From Lachnospiraceae bacterium (lineage in GTDB: Bacteria > Bacillota > Clostridia > Lachnospirales > Lachnospiraceae), in contig JAILRA010000024.1 in NCBI GenBank assembly GCA_024698715.1, forward strand, positions 62,001-126,000: 64,000 bases of DNA, in the 5' to 3' direction. Made by a program: the position numbers and the translations under genes. Shown one piece after another: positions 1-8,901 of this stretch. The notes under the pieces are model-generated. The model made no database searches. It saw nothing but the letters and a program-made list of their open reading frames with translations, and was not told the DNA's origin. The stretch's first letter is position 1. Each line of letters opens with the position of its first letter.

Positions 1-2
1 TC

Positions 3-293
3 GGTTATCTTTATCAGGCCATGGTCAATTACAGCCAGCTGACACAGTATTTCGGAAGTCCGGTCGAAATGCATATCATTTTCTATTCAAAATTTTTCCG
101 TGTCGTAGGTCCAAAGAACAATTTCGATTTTCTTTACTCCCAGATCACGGATATCATCGAACTTGAAGATATGACGATCCTTACCGTGTCGGGTAAGGGG
201 ATCATCACTCACGGCCAGGTCATAGATAAAAAAGCATTTACAAAAGATGAACTGAGAAAATTTTACAATCTGATCTGTAAAGGAGCCAAATAA
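3..293 (+). CDS. YcxB-like protein, C-terminal part (cut by window edge)
   Basis: The reading frame is open from the first bases of the window, so this is the 3' end of a longer gene; the first ATG inside is at 21. The roughly 96 visible residues look like the C-terminal YcxB-like domain: a short strand-rich stretch (FFRVVGPKNNFDFLYSQI), an acidic turn (IIELEDM), then KAFTKDELRKFYNLI, the usual lysine-Phe-plus-helix ending. Family members are small membrane proteins with two N-terminal helices, which would lie outside the window. Function is unknown in the family. A gap of 114 bases separates it from the next gene. Confidence 0.45.
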   Translation, partial: GYLYQAMVNYSQLTQYFGSPVEMHIIFYSKFFRVVGPKNNFDFLYSQITDIIELEDMTILTVSGKGIITHGQVIDKKAFTKDELRKFYNLICKGAK

Positions 294-407
294 ACGAAGG
301 ATCGTTGAACAGGTAAAACGAAAAATAATTTCATAAATATTTCAGGTAATAAAATTGAAAGTCGAAAACCGTTTTTTAGGCGGATATTAAAGAAAGAGGG
401 GGCAGAC

Positions 408-1037
408 ATGAACGAAAACATCGAAAAGAGAAACGCACTTTTGGCAGACAAGGTTATCAAAGGTCTTGAATCGAGAAATATGACCGGGTACTATGCAAAA
501 GATAAAGAGGAAGCTCTTAAGATCGCACTCGATCTTATTCCCAAGGGCAGCAGTATCGGCATGGGCGGCGCGATGAGTGTGCATGAGATCGGCCTTTCCG
601 AAGTTCTTAAAGGAAGCGATTTCAATTTTATAGATCGCGATGCGACCGATGACAAGAGAGCGGCCATGCTCGAAACCTATGATGCGGATATCTTTCTTTC
701 AAGTGTCAATGCAATGACGGATGACGGCGTACTCGTTAATATCGACGGAAATTCCAACAGAGTATCGGCCATTGCACAGGGTCCGAAGAAAGTTATTTTC
801 ATAGTCGGAATGAACAAGGTATGCAATGATGTCGATTCGGCAATGAAGCGTGCCAGAAACGTGGCCGCACCGATCAATGCTCAGAGATTCGGTCTTTCAA
901 CACCCTGCTCATCAAAAGGAACCTGCTTTAACTGCAAATCCCCCGACACGATCTGCTGTCAGATTCTGATTACAAGATATTCGAGACACAAAGACAGAAT
1001 ACATGTGATACTTGTTAATGATAATCTTGGATTCTGA
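408..1037 (+). CDS. LUD-domain (DUF162) protein, LutC-like
   Basis: A 209-residue protein of the LUD family, the fold of the lactate-utilisation proteins LutB and LutC. Visible marks are the glycine-rich turn IPKGSSIGMGGAMS near residue 50, MTDDGVLVNIDGNSNR near 105, the strand KKVIFIVGMNKVC, and a C-terminal cysteine cluster (CSSKGTCFNCKSPDTICC) that probably binds metal or an Fe-S cluster, followed by the family ending RIHVILVNDNLGF. It stands alone, without lutA or lutB partners, as many stand-alone clostridial LUD proteins do, so a role in lactate oxidation is not shown. The ATG at 408 follows a purine-rich AGAGGGGG site. Substrate unknown. Confidence 0.8.
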   Translation: MNENIEKRNALLADKVIKGLESRNMTGYYAKDKEEALKIALDLIPKGSSIGMGGAMSVHEIGLSEVLKGSDFNFIDRDATDDKRAAMLETYDADIFLSSVNAMTDDGVLVNIDGNSNRVSAIAQGPKKVIFIVGMNKVCNDVDSAMKRARNVAAPINAQRFGLSTPCSSKGTCFNCKSPDTICCQILITRYSRHKDRIHVILVNDNLGF

Positions 1038-1211
1038 TCGAGTACATATCAGAGACCGCATTTAACAACAACTATGATTACGGATCGCTTTTTGTTTTGC
1101 AATTCTCGCAATCCTGTCTTATTTTATTTGTTTATTGTTGCAGATTATTGTAATATATAGGGGTTGGAATAATTTAAAAATATTTTAAAAAAGTTTTATA
1201 TCGGAGGGATC

Positions 1212-1940
1212 ATGGAATCGGTTTTTGAGACAGAACAGACAATACTACCCAGCATATGCGATAACAATGCTCATCTTTCTATTTCTTCAATCGCGAATCT
1301 TTTTTTGGATATTGCGCTTAATCATGCGGAATCTCTGGGAGTCGGATTTACGGGATTTAACGAAAGAGGTCTTTTTTGGATAACTTCCAAAACAAAGATC
1401 AAAATACTTAGAAAAGCCGATATGACCGACGTCATAAAGATAAAGACCTGGCCGGAAGAGGCGGGAATACTCAAATGTAACCGTGACTATGAGATCACGG
1501 ATGACAAAGGTGTCATTGCGGTCGGAAAGACAGAATGGGCAATAATCGATTCGAAAAGTCATGTACTGCAAAAGGCTAAAGGAGTTTATCCCGAAGGTCT
1601 GGTCATTTCCGATAAGATATCCATAGAAGAGCCTTTCGCCAAACTTAAGGACGATTTTGAAGGTGAACTGCTCGGTTCCTACAAAATAAGAAGTGTGGAT
1701 ATCGACTACGGAAAACACATGAACAACGTAGCATATATCAGGGCGGTTGAAGGTCTGTTTTCGTGTGAAGAACTTGAAAAACGCGATTTCAACGATTTTG
1801 AGATTCATTACAGAAATTCGAGTTTTGAGGGAGAAACCCTTTCGTTCTATGCGACGGAAAATGAAGATCATATGGATATTAAGGCCGTAAAAGAGGACGG
1901 AAGTACGGCCGTTCTGGTTCGTCTCAAGCATACCGCATGA
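1212..1940 (+). CDS. Acyl-ACP thioesterase
   Basis: A 242-residue acyl-[acyl-carrier-protein] thioesterase of the FatA/FatB type (PF01643), releasing free fatty acids from acyl-ACP in the cytoplasm. It holds two hotdog folds. The N-terminal one has the helix NLFLDIALNHAESLGVG and the strand GLFWITSKTKI. The C-terminal one has DIDYGKHMNNVAYI, where the Asp/Asn/His residues correspond to the catalytic positions of the family. Length fits the bacterial form. The ATG at 1212 is preceded by a GGAGG site (TCGGAGGGATC). A gap of 174 bases lies upstream with no gene. The next gene begins 52 bases downstream on the same strand, so the two may be co-transcribed. Confidence 0.85.
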   Translation: MESVFETEQTILPSICDNNAHLSISSIANLFLDIALNHAESLGVGFTGFNERGLFWITSKTKIKILRKADMTDVIKIKTWPEEAGILKCNRDYEITDDKGVIAVGKTEWAIIDSKSHVLQKAKGVYPEGLVISDKISIEEPFAKLKDDFEGELLGSYKIRSVDIDYGKHMNNVAYIRAVEGLFSCEELEKRDFNDFEIHYRNSSFEGETLSFYATENEDHMDIKAVKEDGSTAVLVRLKHTA

Positions 1941-1992
1941 TCGTAAAAAACGGTAAGATGAACCGTAAAAATATGTATTATCGAGGAAATAA

Positions 1993-3453
1993 ATGAAGTT
2001 CAGGGATATATTAAAAAGAATAACGGTGGTTGTTACGGCAGCCGTGGTGGGATTATCCGTACCCATGACAGTTCTGGCGGCCGATCCACCCGATTACGAA
2101 GCGGAGTCGGAAGCAAGAAAAGCCCTTCCGATACAGTCCAACGCCATAGTCGACTGGCCTCAGGGTCCGGAAGTATCGGCTGAGGCAGCTATTCTTATCG
2201 AAGCTAAAACAGGCGCGATCCTTTACGCCAAAAACATAGACGAGAGACTTTTTCCGGCAAGTACCACAAAGATCCTCACATGTACTCTCGCAATAGAAAA
2301 CTGTGATCTGAAAGAGGATGTTGTATTTTCTTACGATGCAGTTCATTCGGTTCCGTGGGACGGTTCCAAAATCGGAATGGATGCCGGCGAATCGATCACG
2401 ATGCAGCAGGCTCTCGAAGCCATTCTTGTCGGAAGTGCGAATGAAGTTTCAAACGGAGTGGCGGAACATGTGGCCGGAAGTATGGATGCTTTCGTGGAAA
2501 TGATGAACAAGAGGGTCGAGGAACTCGGACTTAAAAATACTCATTTTACGAATGCAAACGGTCTTTTTGATGAGGAACATTATACATCGGCATACGATCT
2601 GGCAATAATAGCAAAGGATTTTTTCAGTTATGAGATCCTCTGCAAACTGTCAAGAATTCCCAAGGTGGAATTCACCGCAACGCCGACTCAGCCGGATACT
2701 TTTTCGGTAAATTCCAAAAACCTGCTCCTTGAAGGCAAAAAATACGAGTATGAATACCTGGTTGGTTCAAAGACGGGATATACCGACAAAGCCAGACAAA
2801 CGCTGGTTTCATGTGCGAAAAAAGAAGGCATGGAACTTATATGCGTGGTAATGAAGGAAGAGTCGCCCCTGCAGTTTACGGATACGATAGCTCTCTTTGA
2901 ATACGGATTCAACAATTTTACGATGGAATCCATCAAAGGAAAAGAATTCAGCTTCGATTCCAACAAGAGCGATTTCTTTAAGACCGGAACCGATATTTTC
3001 GGTGATTCGACGGACATCTTAAAACTTAACGACAATTCGAAGATCATACTTCCCAACAACGCGACCTTTGATGACCTTACGATGAAGGTGGTTTACGATA
3101 CGGAAAACGATAATGCAGTAGCCAAAGCAGAGTATTCATTTAACGGCAATGTGGTCGGATATGCGGATATAATGCTGAACTCACAGAAAACCACGCTTTT
3201 TGACAATAACGGTCAGACTGGTTCGAGTGAGGAAGTGCCCTATGTTTCCAACAAAGACGGAAAGTCCATATTTGTTAATATAAAGATAATACTAATCTCT
3301 CTGGTTGTTTTCGTTGCAGTAGTATCCATAGCACTGATTGTTTACAGAAAAATAATACTGGCAAAAAGGGAGATTAAAAAGAAAGCCAAGAATAACAGTC
3401 GCGAAAAAGAAAGACGTTACGATTCCTCAAAACATCATAATTTTAAAGTCTGA
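1993..3453 (+). CDS. dacF: D-alanyl-D-alanine carboxypeptidase (PBP5/DacF type)
   Basis: A 486-residue serine-type carboxypeptidase (peptidase S11) that trims the terminal D-Ala of peptidoglycan pentapeptides outside the membrane. The three active-site motifs are present: S-x-x-K in PASTTK (Ser90, Lys93), S-x-N in GSAN (148-150) and K-T-G in SKTGY (260-262). An N-terminal signal peptide ends near VLAA (about residue 30). The C-terminal part has the beta-sandwich PBP5 domain, and unlike classic PBP5 with an amphipathic anchor there is a full transmembrane helix near residues 428-452 followed by a strongly basic tail. The gene ends at an inverted-repeat terminator and converges with the GtrA gene. 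Confidence 0.9.
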   Translation: MKFRDILKRITVVVTAAVVGLSVPMTVLAADPPDYEAESEARKALPIQSNAIVDWPQGPEVSAEAAILIEAKTGAILYAKNIDERLFPASTTKILTCTLAIENCDLKEDVVFSYDAVHSVPWDGSKIGMDAGESITMQQALEAILVGSANEVSNGVAEHVAGSMDAFVEMMNKRVEELGLKNTHFTNANGLFDEEHYTSAYDLAIIAKDFFSYEILCKLSRIPKVEFTATPTQPDTFSVNSKNLLLEGKKYEYEYLVGSKTGYTDKARQTLVSCAKKEGMELICVVMKEESPLQFTDTIALFEYGFNNFTMESIKGKEFSFDSNKSDFFKTGTDIFGDSTDILKLNDNSKIILPNNATFDDLTMKVVYDTENDNAVAKAEYSFNGNVVGYADIMLNSQKTTLFDNNGQTGSSEEVPYVSNKDGKSIFVNIKIILISLVVFVAVVSIALIVYRKIILAKREIKKKAKNNSREKERRYDSSKHHNFKV

Positions 3454-3463
3454 GTTAAAAAAT

Positions 3464-3496
3464 TTAAAGGCCCGCCGTTATGGCGAGCCTTTTTAA
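3464..3496. terminator. Bidirectional rho-independent terminator
   Basis: GGCCCGCC (3469-3476) pairs with GGCGAGCC (3482-3489) with one mismatch, flanked by AAA and TTTTTA runs. It sits between the convergent carboxypeptidase and GtrA genes and can serve both strands. Confidence 0.75.
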
Positions 3497-3511
3497 ATAA
3501 TCCTGTATATT

Positions 3512-4063
3512 TTATTCGACTTCCGGTTTTTTCTGTTTGTTTTCCGAATCACCGGTATTTTTTTTATCCTTTTGTTTCTTTCCGAATATCAGCACTTTAC
3601 TGAATACGTAGTTAAGAATTGTAACAAGCACTGCGGAAATAAAGATTTTTACAAACCAGTAATGAAGATCATCAATACTGATTCTTGTAAGGAAAGGAAT
3701 CTTTTCTCTTAGGAATGTACATAACGGCAGGAAAATTGTCCATACGTTGATGAAAACGAACATGATGATTATATCAAGAATCCATGTTCCCAGTCTCGAA
3801 CCCGCAAAACCCGTAAATTCTTTAAGTATCCTCGGATTCGTACTTTTGAAAACCCACTTGCGGTTTAATGGGTAGGCGAAAAGCACACCCACTACCCAAC
3901 CTATTGTATTAATGATGAAATTCTGGATTTTAATGTCGGGATCAAGTCCTAACAGTTTGGCTACGAAACATGCTCCCCACGAAACTATTGTGGTTAACAC
4001 TCCGACTATCAGATAAATGATTATCTCTTCATATTTTTTGTAAAGTTTTTTTGTTTTTTCCAC
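3512..4063 (-). CDS. GtrA-family membrane protein
   Basis: A 183-residue four-helix membrane protein of the GtrA family (PF04138), thought to help flip or present polyprenyl-linked sugars for cell-surface glycosylation. Visible marks: first helix IIIYLIVGVLTTIVSWGACFV, then INTIGWVVGVLFAYPLNRKWVF, the GtrA core with its N-R-x-W-V-F ending, and two further helices. The C-terminal 25 residues are charged and cytoplasmic (KKQKDKKN, ENKQKKPEVE). It is the last gene of a minus-strand operon that also holds a GT2-GtrA fusion, so this operon has two GtrA domains. It starts 46 bases after the preceding gene. Confidence 0.85.
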   Translation of the reverse strand: MEKTKKLYKKYEEIIIYLIVGVLTTIVSWGACFVAKLLGLDPDIKIQNFIINTIGWVVGVLFAYPLNRKWVFKSTNPRILKEFTGFAGSRLGTWILDIIIMFVFINVWTIFLPLCTFLREKIPFLTRISIDDLHYWFVKIFISAVLVTILNYVFSKVLIFGKKQKDKKNTGDSENKQKKPEVE

Positions 4064-4108
4064 TTTTTAAAAACTCCGGATCGGATTCGGTATTTGACGG
4101 ACAGAGCG

Positions 4109-5824
4109 TCAGTTCTGTTTGGTAGTCGCGATTATATCGGCGATGCACCAGTGAGGATTGTCCGTGTTGTCATCGGAATCATCGTAATATACAAAGAATA
4201 CCGTTGAATCAAAATCGTTGGTTCTCTTTTCATGAGTTCTGGTGAGGATCATGTTTTTGGAGAACGCTATATGAACGGAATAGCAGACATCCGAATACTG
4301 AGCATAATTATCCACAACAACATTTGAATACTTGGGATCGTCAAAAACATGTGCGGACGTAAAGGTAATGTCCACGCCGCCGGCCCACTGTTTGGCCATG
4401 TTCCAGTAATCCGAATCTTTTATAAGGATCGACTGCACGGTAGCAAGACCGTAGCTGGGACCCGAAAGATCGGCGGTATTGAAATCCTCATAAGTCTGTA
4501 CCATGCTTAAAGCTTCATTTCTTCTGTCTTCCGGAAGTTCGTTGGAAGGCGATGCATATGAAGCCTTGATCTTGGTGCCGCTGATATCACAGATCACTTC
4601 CTCGTTATTGGCATTGAGAACCTTGATATCCGATCCTTCAAGAACATTGTCGACCTTGTATTCAACATATGAAGGCATGGGAACGTAATTGGATACGTAA
4701 GCAAATTCCTGAATACTTTCCGTATTTCCAGTTTTGTAGGAATCGTTTACGGCAATTCCGTTTATTACGGGTGTATATCCGTCGGGAACGAGGAAAGTAT
4801 AGGTAGTAACATCGATACTGAGAACGGGTTCGATCTTATCGATATCCCAGTCCATGATCGTAAGGATCGCGAAGATCTTGGTCTGGCTCACTGCCTTGAG
4901 AGTGATCCTTGCAATGGTCTGTCCGTCGGCGATTATATTATATACGGGTGCTTCGGTAATATAGTTGGTCTGATCTTTTTCTGCGGTAAAGGACGAATAA
5001 TCTTTTAAGGAAGCAAGATACTCATCGGCATAATTTCCGGAACCTGCAAAAGTCAGATCCAGATCGGGAAGAGTAAGTTCCGCGGAAGTCAGGCTTCCGT
5101 TTTTGGCTCTTTCACTGAAATCCTTCATATATGAAGCCATATAGTTTTCAGACTGTGAGTTCTCGTATTTTTTTAGGCAGTCATCTGTATAGAACAGGAA
5201 AAGAACCGATAAACCGATCAGTATGACCGTGTAAACGGCAAGTCCTACCCAGAATACGGGGAATTTTTTCTTAGCGGGCTGTTTCGATGAAACGCGGGAT
5301 GAACCTGCTTTACCCGAAGAGTGCGAAGACGGTCTCTGTCCCGATTTTCCCGAAGGTTTGCGGTTTCCCTGGGACAGATTTCTTTCCGCACGGATTGCAT
5401 CCTTTGCCGCAGGTCTTTGAGAAGTGTTTCTCAGAGTATTGCCTGAAGAAGGTCTTCTTTCCGCATTCGCGGATTTCTGAGATGAAACATTTCTTGAAGG
5501 ATTCTGTCTTACTTCATTCTCGGAAGGACGTTTTCTAACGGGTTCTCCGTTCTGAACCTTCCTTACTTGGGCATCTTTTCCGACTCCCTGCTCTCTTTGG
5601 GAAGAAGCTTTTGCTGCATTGTTTTCCGTTTTGGGACGAGAAGCGTTTGCGGAAGCACTCTGAGGCTTACCGGAGGTATTTCTGTTTGCGTTATCCGATT
5701 CGCCGGAAGCATTTGCGGCATTTCTCTGTGCCTTTGCCTGAGCGACTCTTTCTCTCATTCTTTCGTTGGCCAATTCTCTTAATGAGGGCTGGCGATCATT
5801 TTTGTTGTTCATGTTTTCTGCCAT
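4109..5824 (-). CDS. Membrane protein with disordered N-terminal head, unknown function
   Basis: A 571-residue protein that I do not recognise. Residues 1 to about 185 are low complexity, rich in Asn, Ala, Ser, Arg and Gln and strongly basic, so probably disordered and cytoplasmic. One transmembrane helix follows (FWVGLAVYTVILIGLSVLFLFY, about 191-212). The remaining 350 residues would be outside the cell and are strand-rich with no motif I can name; the end is HWCIADIIATTKQN. A single-pass protein with a long basic head recalls regulators of envelope assembly, but that is only an analogy. The start is well set by an AGGAGGTGG site. It lies 12 bases after the phosphodiester glycosidase gene, so translation is probably linked. 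Confidence 0.7.
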   Translation of the reverse strand: MAENMNNKNDRQPSLRELANERMRERVAQAKAQRNAANASGESDNANRNTSGKPQSASANASRPKTENNAAKASSQREQGVGKDAQVRKVQNGEPVRKRPSENEVRQNPSRNVSSQKSANAERRPSSGNTLRNTSQRPAAKDAIRAERNLSQGNRKPSGKSGQRPSSHSSGKAGSSRVSSKQPAKKKFPVFWVGLAVYTVILIGLSVLFLFYTDDCLKKYENSQSENYMASYMKDFSERAKNGSLTSAELTLPDLDLTFAGSGNYADEYLASLKDYSSFTAEKDQTNYITEAPVYNIIADGQTIARITLKAVSQTKIFAILTIMDWDIDKIEPVLSIDVTTYTFLVPDGYTPVINGIAVNDSYKTGNTESIQEFAYVSNYVPMPSYVEYKVDNVLEGSDIKVLNANNEEVICDISGTKIKASYASPSNELPEDRRNEALSMVQTYEDFNTADLSGPSYGLATVQSILIKDSDYWNMAKQWAGGVDITFTSAHVFDDPKYSNVVVDNYAQYSDVCYSVHIAFSKNMILTRTHEKRTNDFDSTVFFVYYDDSDDNTDNPHWCIADIIATTKQN

Positions 5825-5836
5825 TTCGCCACCTCC

Positions 5837-6937
5837 TTAATTCTTGGGCATTACCGCAAAAGCCGTCGGTAATTTCCAGGATGAATTTTTATAGTAAAAA
5901 GTAACACTCGACATTTCGTATTCGCCGTTGTATACCATGGTTGACGAACTTCCGCCGTCGAGGTTGGCTGCATTGACTGCACCGTATTCCTGCATGATCC
6001 CGATAAGGTCCGATGCTGTTGCGCCGAGATGTCCGCCTGCGCCACGACCGTCGGTCACAAGGAAAAGAACCGCACCGTCGGCACGCTGTCCGATGGCGGT
6101 ACGGGGATTAGCACCCGAACCGGTTCCGTTCAATACTCTGGCTTCGCCGTTTGAGATAAGCGATACAAAGTGGTTGTTTGCATCGGATGATTCTTCCTGG
6201 AAACAGTGAGCATCACGGATACCTTCCGTTTTAACGTAATTTTCAAAATCGGCGGGTGACATACCCGTCAGATCCTTGATTATAAGAATATTGTCATTGT
6301 TAAAGCCGATCATATAAAGGCCGGTAAGACCGGAAGGCTGGTTATAAGTGATCTGACCGTTTTCGACTACAACGCCCAAAGGCTGACCGCCTTTGTTTCC
6401 GACCGATACGTAAATACCGGCATTGACGCCTCCGACGGCACCTTTGTCAGCGATTATCTCATCAAGGTTCTTGCCGTATTCTCCCCATTTTCCGTTTACG
6501 CATGTGGAAGCCATAACGACCTGTGAAGGGTCTTTGATGATCATCATTTTTGCAAAGAAAGCACGACCGGAGATTTCCTCTATTCTGATTCCGTTCTCAT
6601 CAAACACTTCGTCTGCGTAAGGGTTATCTTCCGAAGAATCGGTCTCTTCATCATTGTTATTGATGGAAATAAGAGAAGTATCGACGGTTGTATCTACCGC
6701 TTCCATCTTGTTCTTATCAACTATTTCCTGAATCTCTTCATCGGTGCAAACCCAGTTCGCAAGGAATTTGAGCTGTCCGGTTTCAAGGATCGTGGTGATA
6801 AAGAGTGTTCTTGCCGCTTCCGAGGGACCGTTGCAGCATTTCTGAAGAACGATATAAAATGTTCCCGCGAGTATTACGATTGTAACGAGGAGAACGAGCA
6901 GGATCTTTCCCGCTATTCCCAGTATTTTTTTTGCCAT
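5837..6937 (-). CDS. Phosphodiester glycosidase (NAGPA) domain protein
   Basis: A 366-residue membrane-anchored protein with a phosphodiester glycosidase domain (PF09992), the fold of the enzyme that removes N-acetylglucosamine from phosphodiester-linked sugars. An N-terminal transmembrane helix (ILLVLLVTIVILAGTFYIVL) places the domain outside. Family marks are GGVNAGIYV, GQPLGVVVENGQI, NPRTAIGQRADGAVLFLVTDGRG and the most conserved block AVNAANLDGGSSSTMVYNGEY. In bacteria the substrates are wall or exopolysaccharide phosphodiesters and are rarely known. Its neighbours are a polyprenyl glycosyltransferase/GtrA fusion and a PAP2 phosphatase, which fits cell-surface glycan work. Confidence 0.85.
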   Translation of the reverse strand: MAKKILGIAGKILLVLLVTIVILAGTFYIVLQKCCNGPSEAARTLFITTILETGQLKFLANWVCTDEEIQEIVDKNKMEAVDTTVDTSLISINNNDEETDSSEDNPYADEVFDENGIRIEEISGRAFFAKMMIIKDPSQVVMASTCVNGKWGEYGKNLDEIIADKGAVGGVNAGIYVSVGNKGGQPLGVVVENGQITYNQPSGLTGLYMIGFNNDNILIIKDLTGMSPADFENYVKTEGIRDAHCFQEESSDANNHFVSLISNGEARVLNGTGSGANPRTAIGQRADGAVLFLVTDGRGAGGHLGATASDLIGIMQEYGAVNAANLDGGSSSTMVYNGEYEMSSVTFYYKNSSWKLPTAFAVMPKN

Positions 6938-6961
6938 TTGGAAAAAACCTCCAAGGTATAA

Positions 6962-8041
6962 TTATTTATTTTTCTTAGGTGCAAAAACCCAGTTCTGCTG
7001 AATCCTGAAGCTAAGGAAGAAGAGGAAACCGTCTACTACAACTTTGATGAGCGTGTCAAACAGGCTTCCGTCGGTCAGTTGGAATATGACCTTCGAGAAG
7101 AGATATACGAGGCCGGTCGAGGCCGCGAGCTGACAGACGCAGAGTATGTAGTATTTGAGCATGGTCGCACCATATTTGTCTTTTGATTTGAAAACAACTT
7201 TCCGGTTGATCGAGAAGTTGACAAAAGAACTGACAAGACGCGCGATGGCCTCCGCAAGGATGATCCTCATTTCATCGGAAAAACCGATCTTTCCGAAAAG
7301 CAGGTTAAGGATCGTAAAGAGCGAAATATCCACAACTGTCGATGCAAGCGAACTTGCAATGTAGCGGATGATGATGCCGTAGATTCTTATCGAATCGCGT
7401 ATCGGTCTGAAATGCGAAGTCTGATTTTCTTCTATATAAACAGTATTGATAACTGCTTCCTTAAATTCGATGCCGGCCTGTTTTACGGCGAAAAGCTGGT
7501 TGGTCTCGTATTCGTATCTGTCTCCGTCCACCTTGGTCATCATTTCAAGATGTTCGAAAGGGATGGCACGAAGTCCGGTCTGCGTATCGCTGACCTTTAT
7601 TCCGCAAAGAAGTCTGAACACAAGGCGTGTCACGGTGTTTCCGAACTGCGATCTGGCAGGTACGTTCGCCTGTCTGAAATTTCTCACACCGAGAACGAAA
7701 GCATGAGGGTTTGCTTCAAGAAGCTCTATGCATTTTTTTACGTCCGATGCCAGATGCTGTCCGTCGCCGTCGACGGTGATCACATTCGGTCTGTTCGGTC
7801 TGTTCTGAAGAATGTATTCAAAAGCCGTTTTCATTGCACGGCCTTTTCCGCGATTGACGTCATGAACCAGAAGAGAGACCCCGGGAAGCTTTTTGGCTTC
7901 TTCAAAGTATTTTTTGTATTCTTCCCTGCTTCCGTCGTCAACCAGGATGATGTCTTCAAAACCCTCATTCAGGAGACTTTTTACGGTCGATATTATTTTT
8001 TCATCCGGGTTTAAACTCGGTATAATAACTGTAGCATTCAT
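6962..8041 (-). CDS. Family 2 glycosyltransferase fused to a GtrA domain
   Basis: A 359-residue fusion. Residues 1-210 are a GT2 catalytic domain of the dolichol-phosphate mannose synthase type: TVIIPSLNPDEKI, the nucleotide-binding ILVDDGS, GKGRAMKTAFEYIL, and the metal-binding DGDGQH, then SDTQTGLRAIP. Residues 220-359 are a GtrA domain with four membrane helices and a conserved NFSINRKVVFKS. The fused form probably makes a polyprenyl-phosphate sugar at the inner membrane face and helps move it across. The sugar cannot be told from sequence. The gene lies 24 bases upstream of the glycosidase gene on the minus strand and 69 bases after the PAP2 gene. Confidence 0.88.
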   Translation of the reverse strand: MNATVIIPSLNPDEKIISTVKSLLNEGFEDIILVDDGSREEYKKYFEEAKKLPGVSLLVHDVNRGKGRAMKTAFEYILQNRPNRPNVITVDGDGQHLASDVKKCIELLEANPHAFVLGVRNFRQANVPARSQFGNTVTRLVFRLLCGIKVSDTQTGLRAIPFEHLEMMTKVDGDRYEYETNQLFAVKQAGIEFKEAVINTVYIEENQTSHFRPIRDSIRIYGIIIRYIASSLASTVVDISLFTILNLLFGKIGFSDEMRIILAEAIARLVSSFVNFSINRKVVFKSKDKYGATMLKYYILCVCQLAASTGLVYLFSKVIFQLTDGSLFDTLIKVVVDGFLFFLSFRIQQNWVFAPKKNK

Positions 8042-8110
8042 ATAATAATTTACTCGTAAGTATGTTTGTTTTGGTATCGAAAGGAAATCCTTTACCGGTC
8101 AAAAACAGTG

Positions 8111-8713
8111 TTATTTTTGAGGTTCGGCAGTTTCTTTTTCATCGTTTTCGAATATCTTATCGTGCAATTCGGGTTTTTTCTCCCTGAATTTCTTTAATAA
8201 GAAATCTCCGAGGATGCAGGCGAGAATTCCGAGAGCGGCTCCCGTGACAGCTCCTGCCATAACATCGGTCGGATAATGTATACCCACGTAAAGTCTCGAA
8301 AGAGAAATGAGTATGGCAACGATAAAGAGCGGGATTGAAAACTTTTTGGGAAGTTTCTTAAGGAAAACCGTGCCGGCAGCCAGGGATGAGCCTGTGTGTC
8401 CCGAAGGAAACGAAGGGTCCGAAGCGTGTTTTATGATGCATTCGAGTCCCGCGATTATTTCATACGGACGGATTCTTCCGATAAGGTTTTTAAGGATCGC
8501 GTTATTTACGATCACTGAGAAGAGCAGTGCAAAGAGAGCAAACAGACCGGCTTTTCTGGTTTTTTTAAACACACACAGCAAAAGTGATAATGAGATCCAG
8601 AAAACTCCGCCGTCTCCCAGATGGGTTATGGTTTTGAAAACGGGATCCAAAACGGGGTTTCGGATCACATCCTGAATCCACAAAAGGATTGTCGAATCAA
8701 ATTCTAAAATCAT
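8111..8713 (-). CDS. PAP2-family membrane phosphatase
   Basis: A 200-residue integral membrane phosphatase of the PAP2 superfamily, acting on lipid phosphates such as undecaprenyl pyrophosphate or phosphatidic acid. All three signature motifs are seen: KNLIGRIRP (motif 1), SFPSGHTGS (motif 2, with the catalytic His) and SRLYVGIHYPTD (motif 3, with the second His and Asp). About six membrane helices are present, and the C-terminus is a charged tail. It is the first gene of the minus-strand envelope operon running down to the GtrA gene. The start has an AAGGAGT site. Given its neighbours, recycling of the lipid carrier is a sensible guess. Confidence 0.87.
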   Translation of the reverse strand: MILEFDSTILLWIQDVIRNPVLDPVFKTITHLGDGGVFWISLSLLLCVFKKTRKAGLFALFALLFSVIVNNAILKNLIGRIRPYEIIAGLECIIKHASDPSFPSGHTGSSLAAGTVFLKKLPKKFSIPLFIVAILISLSRLYVGIHYPTDVMAGAVTGAALGILACILGDFLLKKFREKKPELHDKIFENDEKETAEPQK

Positions 8714-8848
8714 ATTTACTCCTTATTTTTACACATAATCCAATAAATTATATCAAAATAAGGAAACGATTACAACCGACCGACTAAAATACGAAACGCA
8801 AAATCCGACGAAAAACAGAGTATCTTTGCTTGTTTTTTAGAACAAATT

Positions 8849-8868
8849 ACACATATGTGTGATATACT
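8849..8868 (+). promoter_or_regulatory. Extended -10 promoter with 12-bp palindrome
   Basis: A perfect palindrome ACACATATGTGT (8849-8860) runs directly into TGATATACT, an extended -10 (TGn plus TATACT at 8863-8868). No good -35 is seen at the right distance, so this promoter probably depends on the TG extension or an activator. It would serve the acyltransferase gene at 8902. The palindrome could be an operator. Confidence 0.5.
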
Positions 8869-8901
8869 AAACGCGAAGACTGAAAATGAAAGGACTCATC
8901 C

